A DNA stretch of 64,000 bases from Paenibacillus sp. JJ-100 (GCF_948329825.1 NZ_CAOJCM010000002.1:62001-126000), one strand, 5' to 3'; counted from the first letter of the stretch, positions 1 to 10,412 are shown. Numbers and translations are program-made. Notes: generated from the sequence alone by a model not told the origin.

Positions 1-96
1 TGACTCATACGTATTCTCCCCCTTATGCATGTCACTGCTGTATCCTGGTTTAAAGAAAACGTTTAGTACACTGTGCGTTAGCCGTATGCTTATACA

Positions 97-2250
97 TTAT
101 GAATAGATCTTTCGTGCCTGTTCATCCGCAATTCCGCTCTTGCGATAAAAATACGTATTAATCATATCCCGCCATTCCTTCGCATGTTCGGCCTGTCCTT
201 CTTGCAGAGCAGCAACCTTATCAAAGATAACTGGATCTACTTTTCCCTCCAGCTCTCTCCATGTCTCGGCTAGAGCTTCGGCTTGTGCGGCACCTTCGAA
301 GTGAGTATCGTAAATGTGCTGAATGACCGTTTTACCAGAGTGCAACACATGCGTATACGGAACATGATGGAAAAAGAGAATTAATTCATCGGGACAAGTC
401 TCCAATGATTCGTATTTAGCCTCATTTTCAGGATGATATTGGGAAGTATACCCTGTACCACTCTTCACCGTCCGATCAACCCCAATTCCATGACAGTCGG
501 CAAAGTGATACGTTCCCCATTTGGAATACTCATACCCATCTACATTAGGTCCGTAGTGATGATCCGGGTTCACCATCCAACCCACACCCAGAGGTGCAGT
601 ATAGTTTTCGTAGATATCCAAGGAAGATAGCAGCATACCCGTAATCCGCTGAACAACTTGTTCATCATGTCCAAACGTTAATCTTACCCACTCTTCCGCA
701 ATGTCTTCCGCTGAAAGTTCGGGATTCCACCCCAGTCTGCCATATCCGTACAGATTCGCTTGAGCCAAAGGATGTCCCGTCCAACTCGCATCCGCACCAA
801 TGTTGGATACAGCAGCGAACCCGCTATAAGGACGCTGATAGAGCGAACCATCTGCAATACGTTTGATCTCTGAACCCTTACCCTTAGCGTAGGTCTCGAA
901 ATCCAAAACGTCTTTCCACTGGGGCACAAGATAAGCCAGATGTCGCTGCTGCCCCGTGTATTCCTGTGTAATCTGGAACTCAATGACTTGATTCGTCTTC
1001 TCCATCGCTCCAAATAGAGGTGATACCGCTTCTCTGACCTGAAAATCCATCGGCCCATTTTTGATCTGCAAAATAACATTGTCCGCAAATCGTCCATCCA
1101 GCGGTTTAAAGTGATCATACGCCGCACGAGCCCTGTCTGTAGATCGATCTCGCCAGTCTTGTTTACAGTTGTAAACGAAACAGCGCCAGATTACCAGCCC
1201 GCCAAACGGACGGAGTGCTTCAGCTAACATGTTCGCGCCATCTGCATGATCTCGGTTATATGTGAACGGCCCAGGACGATTTTCAGAATCAGCCTTAATC
1301 AGGTATCCACCAAAATCCGGAATCGCAGCGTATACCTTCGCCGTTTGAATGTTCCACCACTCTCGCACCTGTTGATCCAGTGGATCAGCGGTTGGCAGAC
1401 CACCAACTTCGATTGGACTCGCATAATTGGCACTAAGAAACAAGCGAATACCGTAAGCTCTGAACTCAGCGGCTACCTTCGCAACGTCTCCCAGGTAACG
1501 TTCTGTCAGAAACAGACTCTCTTGCTTGTGCACATTAACGTTGTTTATAGATATCGCATTAATACCGGTTGAAGCTAGTAATCGGGCATAATCTCGAATC
1601 CGTCCTAAATCTTGTGAGAACTCGCCATTTTCATAAAAAATAGAACGCCCGGCATATCCCCGCTCGATACTGCCATCCACATTATCCCACTGATTAATCA
1701 TGCGCAGCTGGTTTACAGGCTGCTCTTGAAATGCAATTGGCCTTTTCTCCACATTTAATGTGGAATCGGCCTTACCACTCGTAACCCCTGGATTTAACGT
1801 CAGTTCACGAAGTAAGTGAAACACAGCATACAGAATACCTTGCGGTGTTTCAGAACCAATCACCAGCTCATGGAGAGACTCATCTTCACGAATAAGGTAA
1901 CCCTCACCGTGCACAGCAGAACGTTCCGCGTCTGTGAACGCATTGACCACAGATTCGCTCCCGGCCCAAGTGCCGAGTCGAATGGCAGGATTACGTTCCT
2001 TCTGCTCAGCATTCTGTTCCTCTGCATTGCAGAGTACAGGCTCTTCCCCGTATAACTTGCGAAGCCCCAGCTTGAGCTCAGTAAGTGCAGTGTCAATGAT
2101 TGGATGATGTTCCTGTACATCAATCAGCCTGCTCCAGAGAGGAGCTGCCGTTCTTGTAGCCCCGTTCGTTCCTGGTAATGCAGCATGATAACCTAACCAA
2201 GCATCATACTGGGGACCGGACAGACTGGAGTGAATGGTCGTCTGACTCAT
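97..2250 (-). CDS. aguA: GH67 alpha-glucuronidase (intracellular)
   Basis: A 717-residue protein with the full-length architecture of GH67 alpha-glucuronidases, which remove (4-O-methyl)glucuronic acid from the non-reducing end of aldouronic acids released from glucuronoxylan. Recognisable family blocks are the [12 protein letters not shown] motif (about residues 318-329, with the conserved Glu) and the [10 protein letters not shown] block (about 395-404) followed by [10 protein letters not shown], the region that holds the second carboxylate pair in the family. There is no signal peptide, so it is probably cytoplasmic and acts on imported oligosaccharides. Its ATG overlaps the stop of the upstream GH52 gene by 4 nt (ATGA), which indicates translational coupling in one operon. 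The family is certain; substrate preference is inferred from the family. The 96 nt beyond the stop show no gene or clear terminator. Confidence 0.96.
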   Translation of the reverse strand: MSQTTIHSSLSGPQYDAWLGYHAALPGTNGATRTAAPLWSRLIDVQEHHPIIDTALTELKLGLRKLYGEEPVLCNAEEQNAEQKERNPAIRLGTWAGSESVVNAFTDAERSAVHGEGYLIREDESLHELVIGSETPQGILYAVFHLLRELTLNPGVTSGKADSTLNVEKRPIAFQEQPVNQLRMINQWDNVDGSIERGYAGRSIFYENGEFSQDLGRIRDYARLLASTGINAISINNVNVHKQESLFLTERYLGDVAKVAAEFRAYGIRLFLSANYASPIEVGGLPTADPLDQQVREWWNIQTAKVYAAIPDFGGYLIKADSENRPGPFTYNRDHADGANMLAEALRPFGGLVIWRCFVYNCKQDWRDRSTDRARAAYDHFKPLDGRFADNVILQIKNGPMDFQVREAVSPLFGAMEKTNQVIEFQITQEYTGQQRHLAYLVPQWKDVLDFETYAKGKGSEIKRIADGSLYQRPYSGFAAVSNIGADASWTGHPLAQANLYGYGRLGWNPELSAEDIAEEWVRLTFGHDEQVVQRITGMLLSSLDIYENYTAPLGVGWMVNPDHHYGPNVDGYEYSKWGTYHFADCHGIGVDRTVKSGTGYTSQYHPENEAKYESLETCPDELILFFHHVPYTHVLHSGKTVIQHIYDTHFEGAAQAEALAETWRELEGKVDPVIFDKVAALQEGQAEHAKEWRDMINTYFYRKSGIADEQARKIYS

Positions 2251-4427
2251 TGCACAACCTCCTTTTTGGCATAGATCTCTGTAAGAGCATTACCTTTACC
2301 TTCAAGCAGCCACAGGATTGACGTTACGCCGCGTGGATAATACTTGCTGCCCACTGCAACACCGGATAAAATCTGGTCACTCCAGCACCAATAGGATTCC
2401 TCCGGATGAAGCAGCCACTTCACGTGAGCTGCGTCTGCTGCTTTTCCAGTCTCATCCCACTCCACACCCAGAATCTCACGGGTAATAAATTGGGACAAGT
2501 AAATCTTACTCAACCAGGAATTGTTGCTTGTGGAAGACAGCTTCCAGCCTCCATCTTCAAACAGGCATGTTCCAGGAACAAGTACAGTTTGAAGATGCGT
2601 GTACAGCGCCTTGATATAAGATCCGAATCGACCATTCAGATCAAGTGCCGCTACGCAACCTGTAAAATAAGGGAATACCAGACCTTCAATCGCTGGAATG
2701 ATACGTGAATCATTATTTTCCGCAATAACTGCTGGAATGTATCCTCCATCGGTCAACTGAGCGGCAACACTTGCTGCACAGCGATCGGCTTGTTTTCCTG
2801 CCTGATGAGACAGTTCTAACAGCTTCTCGGCAGCAAACAGTTTCTCCAGTGCAACATACACGGCCCAGCATTTACCAGCAGGGTAAATATTATTACGCGA
2901 CTGCCCGAGGGATACGTCCAGACTATCATACGTAGTAATCTCTGCCCCGCCCTGTGTACGGCTGCTATCCAGGCCCATCAAACCGTTACGTTGATCCTCT
3001 TCAGGATGGTCGCGGTTAAGCATACTTTGGAAGCATTCCTGAATAACCGGCAGCATCGCTTGGACAAACTCCCGATCCTGCGTCTGCTCAATGTATACTG
3101 TTGCGCAGCAGAGCCAGTTCACCAGCTCTTCATGACTCATCTGGGAGAAGCAATCGTCGATACCGACCAGTTCATATGCAGAGTGACCCGGACGAGAGAA
3201 TACATTGGCAATGCCGATATCATGCGTAAACGTAATTCCGCCAGGATATAACTTCTCTTCTCCCGGGAAACGAACCTGATCTGTATAGCTGTAACGCTTC
3301 ACGAACCACTCCAGCTCGTTACGTACCGTCCAAGGATTGAGGGCAAGCTCAAAGTACAACTGGTCTGCAGTCAGGTCCAGCGTATTCATCATCCGGTATT
3401 CCCCTTCATTCACAATCCAGAGCGGTTCTCCATCTGCATCCAGCAACTGAGTACTCGCATAGTAGCTATGAATAGAATGGGCAAGCATAAAGGACTGATC
3501 CTCACTCAATGCTGCCGTTCCAAGACGTTGATCAACTTCAGCACATGAAGCAGTCAGGGCATCAAAGCGATTCAACGCATACTCACCCGCCTCTAAAATA
3601 TCAGCAAAGTAGCGTGTGTACCAATACGTCGTATCCATTCCAGTGGTTACAATCCCACCGCGGTAGAAACATACAGCGAATTGGAATGTGCGTTTCTCAC
3701 CAGCCGGCACTTCCATCAGCAATACAGAGGTAGCCCCCAAGCCAAAGGCCAGATTATCCCGATGTTTTTCCTCCAGAATCTTCTCAAGCGTAAATCCACG
3801 CGCAGGCCACAGTCCCTCGTTTTTGGACACGATAGCTGTCAACCGGCCTTGTCCAACCCCTGTCAACGTTCCACCCTCTGGTCCGCCGATCAAACGCATT
3901 GCAGAATACGGATCGCTACCTTGATAACCAAAGTAAGCATTGCGTGTTTTCTCACCTTGACTGTTGTCTATCGTCATTTCAACCAATACAGCAGGCACGA
4001 GGGCATCCATAAGCGCTTCACGGTCAGAACTCTTCGGGTGCGGAACTGGACGTACAGGTGAATAGATGCGGAATTCAAGATCCCCTGCTGTCCACGTATC
4101 TGTACTTGAGGTGAACTCCCGAGTAATGTCTTCATCCCGAAAAGCCGAGATTAGCGGCTGGGCCCCTGCACCGTCCGCCTGATTTTCGTTGCCCAGCTTC
4201 TCCACATCATAACGGCTGCTCTCATCCTCACTTGCCTCATAAAAAGGCAACGCCTGATAATGCTCTTCATCACGAGCCTGTAATCCAATATATACGTTCT
4301 GGTCAGCTGGCTTGCCAAGTTCGAGACCCAGTCCGCCTTTAGCCCCTTTATAACCTAGCGTGAAACTGGCAAATGCACCAATTGGCGCGTGATGCGCGTT
4401 ATAAAAAATAGATCTGGATGTGCTCAA
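2247..4427 (-). CDS. GH52 beta-xylosidase
   Basis: A 726-residue protein. The N-terminus [18 protein letters not shown] and the following QNVYIGLQ are hallmark GH52 sequence; the family consists of retaining beta-xylosidases from Bacillales. It would convert xylo-oligosaccharides to xylose in the cytoplasm, since no signal peptide is present. The reading frame starts at a TTG (AGC ACA TCC follow) with GAGAGGGG about 11 nt upstream; the nearby ATG at 4432-4434 is out of frame. It is the first gene of a two-gene operon with the GH67 gene and is divergent from an AraC-family regulator at 4639. A cre-like site at 4456-4469 lies just upstream of the start, suggesting carbon catabolite control. Confidence 0.95.
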   Translation of the reverse strand: MSTSRSIFYNAHHAPIGAFASFTLGYKGAKGGLGLELGKPADQNVYIGLQARDEEHYQALPFYEASEDESSRYDVEKLGNENQADGAGAQPLISAFRDEDITREFTSSTDTWTAGDLEFRIYSPVRPVPHPKSSDREALMDALVPAVLVEMTIDNSQGEKTRNAYFGYQGSDPYSAMRLIGGPEGGTLTGVGQGRLTAIVSKNEGLWPARGFTLEKILEEKHRDNLAFGLGATSVLLMEVPAGEKRTFQFAVCFYRGGIVTTGMDTTYWYTRYFADILEAGEYALNRFDALTASCAEVDQRLGTAALSEDQSFMLAHSIHSYYASTQLLDADGEPLWIVNEGEYRMMNTLDLTADQLYFELALNPWTVRNELEWFVKRYSYTDQVRFPGEEKLYPGGITFTHDIGIANVFSRPGHSAYELVGIDDCFSQMSHEELVNWLCCATVYIEQTQDREFVQAMLPVIQECFQSMLNRDHPEEDQRNGLMGLDSSRTQGGAEITTYDSLDVSLGQSRNNIYPAGKCWAVYVALEKLFAAEKLLELSHQAGKQADRCAASVAAQLTDGGYIPAVIAENNDSRIIPAIEGLVFPYFTGCVAALDLNGRFGSYIKALYTHLQTVLVPGTCLFEDGGWKLSSTSNNSWLSKIYLSQFITREILGVEWDETGKAADAAHVKWLLHPEESYWCWSDQILSGVAVGSKYYPRGVTSILWLLEGKGNALTEIYAKKEVVQ

Positions 4428-4455
4428 TCTTCATAGCCCCTCTCGGAATAAGATA

Positions 4456-4469
4456 TGCATGCGTTTTCA
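4456..4469. promoter_or_regulatory. Candidate cre (CcpA) site upstream of GH52 operon
   Basis: On the minus strand it reads TGAAAACGCATGCA, which matches 12 of 14 positions of the cre consensus TGWNANCGNTNWCA. It lies 29 bp before the GH52 start, a roadblock-like or promoter-proximal position. Match quality is moderate. Confidence 0.5.
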
Positions 4470-4638
4470 TTAGCCTCATCCTATCATGCACTGCCCGTCC
4501 AGACCATGAACAAATCAATCGGATATTTACCCAAATCAAGCTGAAACATGATAAAATATAAAGCGGTTACAATCTTAAATTGTAAAGGATCTCTTCTCTA
4601 CATACACATAACATGAACTAACGTAAGGAGGAAATCAT

Positions 4639-5550
4639 ATGTCTTCCACCTACTTACCTCCCAATCTAGGAGAAAGTGTGCATGAAATTTTTTACCCCGA
4701 TGTGCAAACGACTGTCAATCTGTTCGCCATCCATCTGCGCAGTGTCGGAACCGATTGGGACTATCCGGCGCATGAGCATCCTCAGTATGAGCTTAATTAC
4801 GTCACAGAGGGTGTGCAGTATATGACGATCAACGGTACTTTATATGTTCAGAACGCCGGTGAACTGCTGTTGATCCCTCCGGGAAGCGTGCATTCCAGTC
4901 AAAGCCGGAACGGAAAAGACTTCACCTATTTCTGTATGCATTTTGATATTGATGATCAGCTGTTTCTCTCCCTTCTGGCTCGAATCAAACAAGTGTTATT
5001 CAGTGCGGACAGTCTGGTTACTCAGCAGATTGAACCGGTGCTACATAAGCTGATGTCCTCTGCACCAGATCAATCACCCAATGCGATGGTCCAACGTATG
5101 CAGCTGCAATCGGCTGTATTTGAGCTATTTGGTCATCTGTGGGAGACTGTCTCTCAGGAAGCAGCACAGACGTTCACCAATGGTTACGAGCGAATGGAAC
5201 TGGCGCATCAGATTCGGAACCGTCTGCAAGGGCTAATGAGCCAGCAATTCAAACAAGGAGATGAAACGGGCAGTCACTATGGTATTGATGACATCGCCGC
5301 AGAGCTGGGTATCAGTCCTTCCCATTGCAATCGGGTATTCAAGCAGGTGTTTGGCCAGTCGCCTCGTACATTCCTATCCCAAATGGTGCTGCATGAGGCC
5401 AAAGTTCTACTGGGCAATCCGCAGCTTTCTGTGCAAAATATAGCGGTAATGCTCGGGTATAAAGATATCGCTCATTTCAGCCGTCAATTCAAGCGATGGT
5501 CCGGCAAGTCCCCTTCGCAATACAGACAGGAACAGCCTGCCCTGGATTAA
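4639..5550 (+). CDS. AraC-family transcriptional regulator with cupin sensor domain
   Basis: A 303-residue protein. The N-terminal half has a cupin-type AraC ligand-binding signature (HEHPQYELNYV, then LLLIPPGSVHSS, roughly residues 48-95). The C-terminal 100 residues carry the two helix-turn-helix motifs of the AraC/XylS family (IDDIAAELGISPSHCNRVFK and NIAVMLGYKDIAHFSRQFK, ending in the usual SPSQYR). The start is an ATG preceded by AAGGAGGAAATCAT. It is transcribed divergently from the GH52-GH67 operon, so it is probably the xylan-oligosaccharide-responsive activator of that operon. That role is inferred from position; no effector can be read from the sequence. Confidence 0.93.
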   Translation: MSSTYLPPNLGESVHEIFYPDVQTTVNLFAIHLRSVGTDWDYPAHEHPQYELNYVTEGVQYMTINGTLYVQNAGELLLIPPGSVHSSQSRNGKDFTYFCMHFDIDDQLFLSLLARIKQVLFSADSLVTQQIEPVLHKLMSSAPDQSPNAMVQRMQLQSAVFELFGHLWETVSQEAAQTFTNGYERMELAHQIRNRLQGLMSQQFKQGDETGSHYGIDDIAAELGISPSHCNRVFKQVFGQSPRTFLSQMVLHEAKVLLGNPQLSVQNIAVMLGYKDIAHFSRQFKRWSGKSPSQYRQEQPALD

Positions 5551-5573
5551 ACTCCAGTGACAGGCTGTTTTTA
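5531..5573 (+). terminator. Rho-independent terminator after the AraC gene
   Basis: ACAGCCTG pairs with CAGGCTGT, with an inner CTGG/CCAG stem, followed by TTTTTAGTT. The 5' arm overlaps the last codons and stop of the AraC gene. Confidence 0.85.
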
Positions 5574-5599
5574 GTTATTGAATGTTGAATGTATGTTCA

Positions 5600-7000
5600 T
5601 CATTTCAGCAAACGTTTGATCAGCTTCAGCTTATTATTATAAGGAGGATATAAGATGGGCGGATTAACTTTAGTGCTCTTTTTCAAAATACTTTTCATAT
5701 GGGAAAAGGTCTCGAAGCTATACCGTCCGTGGTACGAACCAATTCCAGAATGGCCTACGCCTCCAAATGGCAATCGCGAATTAGCCACATGAGTAATCGT
5801 ATCGTTAATGCATCCTCCGCCAAAAGAAACTTCATTTAACACTTTGTCCTGAACGGTTGAATCGGAGGTGAATAAATACAGAGCAAGCGGCTTAGGACGT
5901 TTAATGATTTCTCCAATTGCTTCATCCAAGTCACTATAGCTGATAATCGGTAAAATGGGCCCAAAAATCTCATCTTCCATCGTAGCTGCATTCCACGACT
6001 CAGCATCGATTAATGTAGGCTCAATATAACGATCCTTCTCATCGGAGGCTCCTCCAAAGATCAACTTATCCTGATCTCGCTCGATGAGTGTAGTCAAACG
6101 TTTAAAGTGTGATTTGTTCACGATACGCCCATAATCCTTATTATTTTGAATGTCTGTTCCGAAGAAGGCCACAATAGCTGTTTTCATAGCTTCAATCAAA
6201 GGCTGTTTCACACGCTCATGTACGAGCAAGTAATCAGGTGCAATACAAGTCTGCCCTGTGTTAAGCAATTTGCCCCACATAATACGTTCAGCAGCGACTT
6301 GGATATCAGCCTGCTCATCGACGATGACAGGACTTTTCCCTCCAAGTTCTAACGTAACAGGAACGAGATTTTTGGCCGCGGCCTCCATCACGATCTTACC
6401 TACGGGTACACTACCTGTAAAAAAGATATAGTCGAAGGGTGCATGAATAAGTGCTGTCGTTGTGTCTTTTGCCCCTTCAACCACTTGTACGTATTCTGGC
6501 TCGAATACTTCACCAATCAGCTCCCGGACAACAGCCGATACGGCTGGAGTGTTTTCTGAAGCTTTGAGCACCGCCGTATTACCTGCCGCAATTGCGCCGA
6601 CAAGAGGTTCAATGAGGAGTTGAAATGGATAATTAAATGGGCCAATAATTAACACCGTTCCATAAGGCTCAGGGAGGATATAACTTTTGGAGCCCAGAAG
6701 TGCTGCTTGTGTCTTGACTTTGACAGGTTTTACCCATTTTTTAATTTTGCGAATAGTGTGTTTGATGCTGTCCATCATAAATCCGATCTCTGTCGTGTAG
6801 GATTCGAATTCACTTTTCCCTAAATCTTGATACAGTGCTTGGGTCAGCTTAGGTTCATATCTCTGTATGGCTTCCTTTAAACGGGTTAGACGTTCGATTC
6901 TCGTATCTGCTGAACGGGTAATCCCTGTTCGATAAAATGTCCGTTGTTTCTCAAGAATAACATGCACATCTTCTGTGGTAAGTTCCTGAAACGTGGTCAT
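5600..7000 (-). CDS. Aldehyde dehydrogenase (class 3-like, NAD(P)-dependent)
   Basis: A 466-residue aldehyde dehydrogenase that oxidises aldehydes to acids. It has the cofactor-domain signature IFFTGSVPVGK, the general-base motif LELGGKSPVIV and the catalytic Cys in NTGQTCIAPDY. The short length and hydrophobic, basic C-terminus (KLKLIKRLLK) resemble class 3/YwdH-type enzymes that act on medium- and long-chain aldehydes. I chose the ATG at 7000 (MTTFQEL) because GAAAAGGGAG lies upstream; the longer frame to 7075 runs through the promoter region and an 18-bp motif shared with the neighbouring ArsR gene. The natural substrate is unknown. Regulation by the adjacent ArsR-type repressor is inferred. 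Confidence 0.92.
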   Translation of the reverse strand: MTTFQELTTEDVHVILEKQRTFYRTGITRSADTRIERLTRLKEAIQRYEPKLTQALYQDLGKSEFESYTTEIGFMMDSIKHTIRKIKKWVKPVKVKTQAALLGSKSYILPEPYGTVLIIGPFNYPFQLLIEPLVGAIAAGNTAVLKASENTPAVSAVVRELIGEVFEPEYVQVVEGAKDTTTALIHAPFDYIFFTGSVPVGKIVMEAAAKNLVPVTLELGGKSPVIVDEQADIQVAAERIMWGKLLNTGQTCIAPDYLLVHERVKQPLIEAMKTAIVAFFGTDIQNNKDYGRIVNKSHFKRLTTLIERDQDKLIFGGASDEKDRYIEPTLIDAESWNAATMEDEIFGPILPIISYSDLDEAIGEIIKRPKPLALYLFTSDSTVQDKVLNEVSFGGGCINDTITHVANSRLPFGGVGHSGIGSYHGRYSFETFSHMKSILKKSTKVNPPILYPPYNNKLKLIKRLLK

Positions 7001-7035
7001 AGAGGCCGTGCTCCCTTTTCTCGTTATTGATGAAA

Positions 7036-7053
7036 CGTTTAAACTGACGAACC
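7036..7053. promoter_or_regulatory. Shared 18-bp motif, candidate ArsR operator (copy 1, aldehyde dehydrogenase promoter)
   Basis: CGTTTAAACTGACGAACC, differing in 2 of 18 positions from the copy at 7469-7486 upstream of the arsR-type gene. It lies 36 bp before the aldehyde dehydrogenase start, where a repressor site would be expected. Confidence 0.55.
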
Positions 7054-7061
7054 AATAAAAC

Positions 7062-7077
7062 ACATGCCTGGGCATGT
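7062..7077 (-). terminator. Short hairpin, probable terminator of the ArsR-type gene
   Basis: ACATGCC-tg-GGCATGT is a perfect 7-bp stem. A T-rich tail follows on both strands (GTTTTATT on the minus strand), so it could work in both directions. It lies downstream of the ArsR-type stop and upstream of the aldehyde dehydrogenase promoter. Confidence 0.55.
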
Positions 7078-7109
7078 TGTTGTTTTTAGTAGATGGATAT
7101 TCACACCAA

Positions 7110-7415
7110 TTATTTCAGACATTCTTCTTCCAACGCAGCGACAAGTTCTTTCAACAAATCGACTGAAGCGCGGAGTGAAGCAGAATAGTAACGCTGTGTG
7201 CCCTTCTGTTCCACTGAAATCAGACCTTTTTCAAGTAGCAGCTTCAGATGGTGGGATATTGCGGGACGAGACAGCGTGGATTGCTCCGTAATTTCATTCA
7301 CTGTCATTTTGCCTTTTTCACTGAGCATCAGCAAAATAGATTGACGATGGTTGTCGCTCAGCACCTGAAAGAGTGGAATACAATCCTGAAAAATGCTTAG
7401 TGCCTTATGACTCAT
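7110..7415 (-). CDS. ArsR/SmtB-family winged-helix repressor
   Basis: A 101-residue single-domain protein with a winged helix-turn-helix. TVNEITEQSTLSRPAISHHLKLL is the recognition helix region, and ISVEQKGTQRYYSA is the wing. I see no CxC metal-binding motif of ArsR or CadC type; the only cysteines are near the two ends, so a metal-sensing role is not supported and it may sense another signal. The next gene downstream on the same strand is the aldehyde dehydrogenase. Both genes carry the same 18-bp motif upstream, so autoregulation and control of that enzyme are likely by inference. Confidence 0.9.
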   Translation of the reverse strand: MSHKALSIFQDCIPLFQVLSDNHRQSILLMLSEKGKMTVNEITEQSTLSRPAISHHLKLLLEKGLISVEQKGTQRYYSASLRASVDLLKELVAALEEECLK

Positions 7416-7468
7416 AACTACACCTCAATTGTCTTTCGTTTAGTCCATTGTTCTCAATAATTTCAATT

Positions 7469-7486
7469 CGTTTAAACATACGAACC
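7469..7486. promoter_or_regulatory. Shared 18-bp motif, candidate ArsR operator (copy 2, arsR-type promoter)
   Basis: CGTTTAAACATACGAACC, upstream of the ArsR-type gene. TTCGT at 7467-7471 and ACGAA at 7480-7484 give it dyad symmetry, as expected for an ArsR dimer site. Compare copy 1 at 7036-7053. Confidence 0.55.
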
Positions 7487-7592
7487 TAATAAGTGGATTT
7501 TACATCTTTTTGAATTCCTCCGCAAGTCATATTCACCTAACCCAACTCTTTCATCTTAAGATAATTATAAAAATAAAACGCTTCCACACTGA

Positions 7593-7612
7593 CATACTTG
7601 TATGGTAGTATG
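7593..7612. promoter_or_regulatory. Candidate GntR operator (20-bp dyad)
   Basis: CATACT-N8-AGTATG is a perfect inverted repeat ending 20 bp before the GTG start of the GntR gene. The position suggests autoregulation of the regulator. A weak cre-like sequence (ATAAAACGCTTCCA, about 11 of 14 positions) lies just upstream at 7573-7586. Confidence 0.5.
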
Positions 7613-7632
7613 GCAATGAAGGGGTTGAAGTT

Positions 7633-8364
7633 GTGGATCATATTCCTAAATTATCATCCAAAGCCGGCTTATCACCACCGTCAAGTCCTCACTCTGCGCT
7701 AATTAAGCAATCCTACTCGGTACGTGATTTGGTCTATGACACGCTGAAGCAACAGATTTTGAGTCTCAAGCTACCTCCAGGCACAGCCATATCGGAGAAA
7801 GAAATCGCTCTGGATTTTCAGGTTAGCCGGACTCCTGTGCGTGAGAGTTTTGTCAGATTGGCTCAGGAAGGTCTGCTGGAAGTGTATCCGCAGCGTGGGA
7901 CGTATGTCTCCCTCATTCAAGTTGATCTGGTTGAAGAAGCTCGATTTATGCGTGAGCAACTTGAACGGGCCGTCATTCGTTTGGCATGCTCACACTTTCC
8001 AGCTGAACAGTTCACCACTCTCGAACAAAATTTAACGCAACAACAGCAATGTCAGCACGAACCGGATGATGGGCGTATGTTTCAATTGGATGAGGAGTTC
8101 CATAGCACTCTATTTGCAGGCTGTAATAAGAGCAAAACCTGGACTGTGATTGAACAGATGAGTGTGCATTTGAATCGAAGCCGGATGCTTCGCCTCTCTT
8201 CGAATCATCATTGGGATCACCTGATTGAGCAGCACAGATCAATGGTCCAGGCGATTCAGCAGCAAAATGCAGAGAAAGCAGAACATCTGATGCAGGAGCA
8301 TCTTCGCCAAACCGTAACGGACTTGGCTGTTCTGCGGAGTACATATCCTTCTTATTTTCAATAA
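7633..8364 (+). CDS. GntR-family regulator, FadR/FCD subfamily
   Basis: A 243-residue regulator. The N-terminal winged helix (about residues 30-95) has the GntR signature VYDTLKQQILSLKLPPGTAISEKEIA followed by VSRTPVRESFVRL. The C-terminal all-helical FCD ligand-binding domain includes the metal-ligand-type residues of the family (for example DEEFHSTLF, and EQHRSMVQAI near the end). The start is GTG with AAGGGG about 8 nt upstream. It lies upstream of, and is co-directional with, mannonate dehydratase and fructuronate reductase genes. It is therefore probably a hexuronate-pathway repressor comparable to UxuR/ExuR-type GntR proteins; this is inferred from context. A 20-bp dyad precedes it. Confidence 0.92.
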   Translation: MDHIPKLSSKAGLSPPSSPHSALIKQSYSVRDLVYDTLKQQILSLKLPPGTAISEKEIALDFQVSRTPVRESFVRLAQEGLLEVYPQRGTYVSLIQVDLVEEARFMREQLERAVIRLACSHFPAEQFTTLEQNLTQQQQCQHEPDDGRMFQLDEEFHSTLFAGCNKSKTWTVIEQMSVHLNRSRMLRLSSNHHWDHLIEQHRSMVQAIQQQNAEKAEHLMQEHLRQTVTDLAVLRSTYPSYFQ

Positions 8365-8430
8365 GTTACGTTCTAATGCTTCTACATCACAAGCTATGCT
8401 GCTTCCACTAATCATGATGAGGTGAATGGA

Positions 8431-9498
8431 ATGAAGATGGTTTTTCGCTGGTTTGGTGAAGGCAACGATACAGTGTCACTGGATCATATCCGGCAAATCC
8501 CTGGAGTTGAAGGTATTGTATGGGCGCTGCACGATGTTCCTGCAGGTGAAGAGTGGCCTATGGAAAAAATACTTGCTGTAAAGGCAGCTGCGGACAAAGC
8601 AGGGCTTCACCTGGATGTCGTAGAGAGCGTAAACATCCATGAAGACATCAAGCTCGGATTACCTTCACGGGACAAATACATTACCAATTACATTCGAACA
8701 ATGGAAAAGCTCGCTCAGGTAGGCGTGAAAGTAATCTGTTATAACTTCATGCCGATCTTTGACTGGTTACGTACCGATATGCACAAAGAAATGGAAGATG
8801 GATCAACAGCCCTCTTCTATGAGAGTAGCAGATTGCATAACATTGAACCGCTCGAGTTGGTTCGCAAAATCACCGAAAATACGGACCTCACAATGCCAGG
8901 TTGGGAACCAGAGCGGTTGCAATATCTGTCAGGCTTATTCGAAGCCTATAAAGATGTGACCGAAGAAGACATGTGGGAGAATGCACGTTACTTCTTACAA
9001 GAAATCATCCCTGCTGCGGAGCGTCTTGGCATTCGAATGGCGATCCATCCCGATGATCCACCATGGCCGATATTTGGTTTACCTAAGATCATTATCAGTC
9101 AAGATAATCTTCGCAGATACCTGAATCTGTATGATAGTCCGGCGAACAGTGTAACCTTGTGCAGTGGGTCTCTAGGAGCGAATCCCGACAATGATATCAT
9201 TGGTATGATTCACGAGTTCAAAGATCGAATTCCATTTGCGCACATTCGTAATGTGAAGGTCTATGATAATGGTGACTTTATTGAGACCTCTCACCGTAGT
9301 CAAGACGGTAGTGTGGATATCGCGGGTGTTGTCGAAGCCTATCATGATATTGGTTTTGAAGGTTACGCAAGACCCGACCATGGCCGACATCTATGGGGTG
9401 AACAATGCAGACCAGGATATGGGCTGTATGATCGAGCTCTTGGAATTATGTATCTCTGGGGTGTGTGGGATTCATTGCAAAGGAGGGCTAAAGCATGA
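8431..9498 (+). CDS. uxuA: Mannonate dehydratase
   Basis: A 355-residue protein that dehydrates D-mannonate to 2-keto-3-deoxygluconate in hexuronate breakdown. The N-terminus [20 protein letters not shown] is diagnostic of UxuA, and the TIM-barrel active-site segments ([43 protein letters not shown]) are intact. I placed the start at the ATG at 8431 because GAGGTG is correctly spaced and the family begins here; a GTG three codons upstream is less likely. The stop overlaps the next gene by 4 nt (ATGA), so the two are translationally coupled. Confidence 0.97.
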   Translation: MKMVFRWFGEGNDTVSLDHIRQIPGVEGIVWALHDVPAGEEWPMEKILAVKAAADKAGLHLDVVESVNIHEDIKLGLPSRDKYITNYIRTMEKLAQVGVKVICYNFMPIFDWLRTDMHKEMEDGSTALFYESSRLHNIEPLELVRKITENTDLTMPGWEPERLQYLSGLFEAYKDVTEEDMWENARYFLQEIIPAAERLGIRMAIHPDDPPWPIFGLPKIIISQDNLRRYLNLYDSPANSVTLCSGSLGANPDNDIIGMIHEFKDRIPFAHIRNVKVYDNGDFIETSHRSQDGSVDIAGVVEAYHDIGFEGYARPDHGRHLWGEQCRPGYGLYDRALGIMYLWGVWDSLQRRAKA

Positions 9499-10370
9499 GC
9501 GATCACAACGTGAACCTTAATCTGGAGCGAACTACTCGCCTTGAAGGCAAAACGGCTGTTATCACCGGAGGTGCAGGTGTCTTATGCCGCTCGATGGCCG
9601 TAGAACTCGCAAGACATGGCGCTAAGGTAGCTATTTTGAACCGGACGGCATCTAAAGGTCAGGAGGTTGCGTCTGCAATTGAACAAGCAGGCGGCCGAGC
9701 CATTGCCGTTGCCTGTGACGTCACCCAAGCAGAAAGTGTACAAACTGCGGCCGATATCGTCCGTGAAGAGCTTGGTCCATGTGACTTATTAATTAATGGT
9801 GCAGGCGGTAATCATGCTAGTGCCAATACAACGAATGAAATTTTCAGATTGGAAGATCTCGACAATCCCGAAGTGACCACTTTTTTTGATGTTAGCGTCG
9901 AGGGATTTCGGCAGGTGATGGATCTGAATTTTATCGGGTCCCTCATCCCTACTCAAATATTTGCCAAACATATGATTGAGCGTGATGCACCTGCTACCGT
10001 TATCAATATATCGTCTATGAGTGCCCCATCTCCTATGACAAAAGTGCCTGCGTATAGTGCTGCCAAGGCAGCAATAAACAATTTTACACAGTGGCTCGCC
10101 GTTCATCTTGCGGAATCCGGAATTCGGGTCAATGCAATTGCGCCAGGCTTCTTCTTGACCGAACAGAACCGCAACTTGCTCCTGAATTCAGACGGCTCAC
10201 CTACAGAGCGTTCCAGCAAAATTATTGCGCATACACCCATGCGTCGTTTTGGTAAACCGGAGGATCTACTCGGTACGTTAATGTGGCTTGCAGATGAAAA
10301 ACAGTCGAGCTTCGTGACGGGTATCGTTGTGCCTGTTGATGGCGGATTCATGGCTTATTCCGGCGTGTAG
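9495..10370 (+). CDS. uxuB: SDR-family fructuronate reductase (D-mannonate oxidoreductase), YjmF/UxuB-type
   Basis: A 291-residue short-chain dehydrogenase. It has a Rossmann glycine motif [12 protein letters not shown] near residue 24, an NGAGG segment, and the catalytic Ser/Tyr/Lys arrangement (INISSMS, then YSAAKAA). The C-terminal [20 protein letters not shown] is typical of the subgroup that acts with UxuA in Bacillales, as B. subtilis YjmF does. It would reduce D-fructuronate to D-mannonate, the substrate of the coupled upstream enzyme. It overlaps uxuA by 4 nt. The subgroup assignment rests on the extra insert and on context, and is fairly secure. Confidence 0.9.
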   Translation: MSDHNVNLNLERTTRLEGKTAVITGGAGVLCRSMAVELARHGAKVAILNRTASKGQEVASAIEQAGGRAIAVACDVTQAESVQTAADIVREELGPCDLLINGAGGNHASANTTNEIFRLEDLDNPEVTTFFDVSVEGFRQVMDLNFIGSLIPTQIFAKHMIERDAPATVINISSMSAPSPMTKVPAYSAAKAAINNFTQWLAVHLAESGIRVNAIAPGFFLTEQNRNLLLNSDGSPTERSSKIIAHTPMRRFGKPEDLLGTLMWLADEKQSSFVTGIVVPVDGGFMAYSGV

Positions 10371-10377
10371 ACTCACC

Positions 10378-10412
10378 AACCGAACCTTGTGATCTGATCA
10401 CGGGGTTCGGTT
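10378..10412 (+). terminator. Terminator of the uxu operon
   Basis: AACCGAACC pairs with GGTTCGGTT, with an inner TGATC/GATCA stem, and is followed by a T6 run. Confidence 0.9.
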
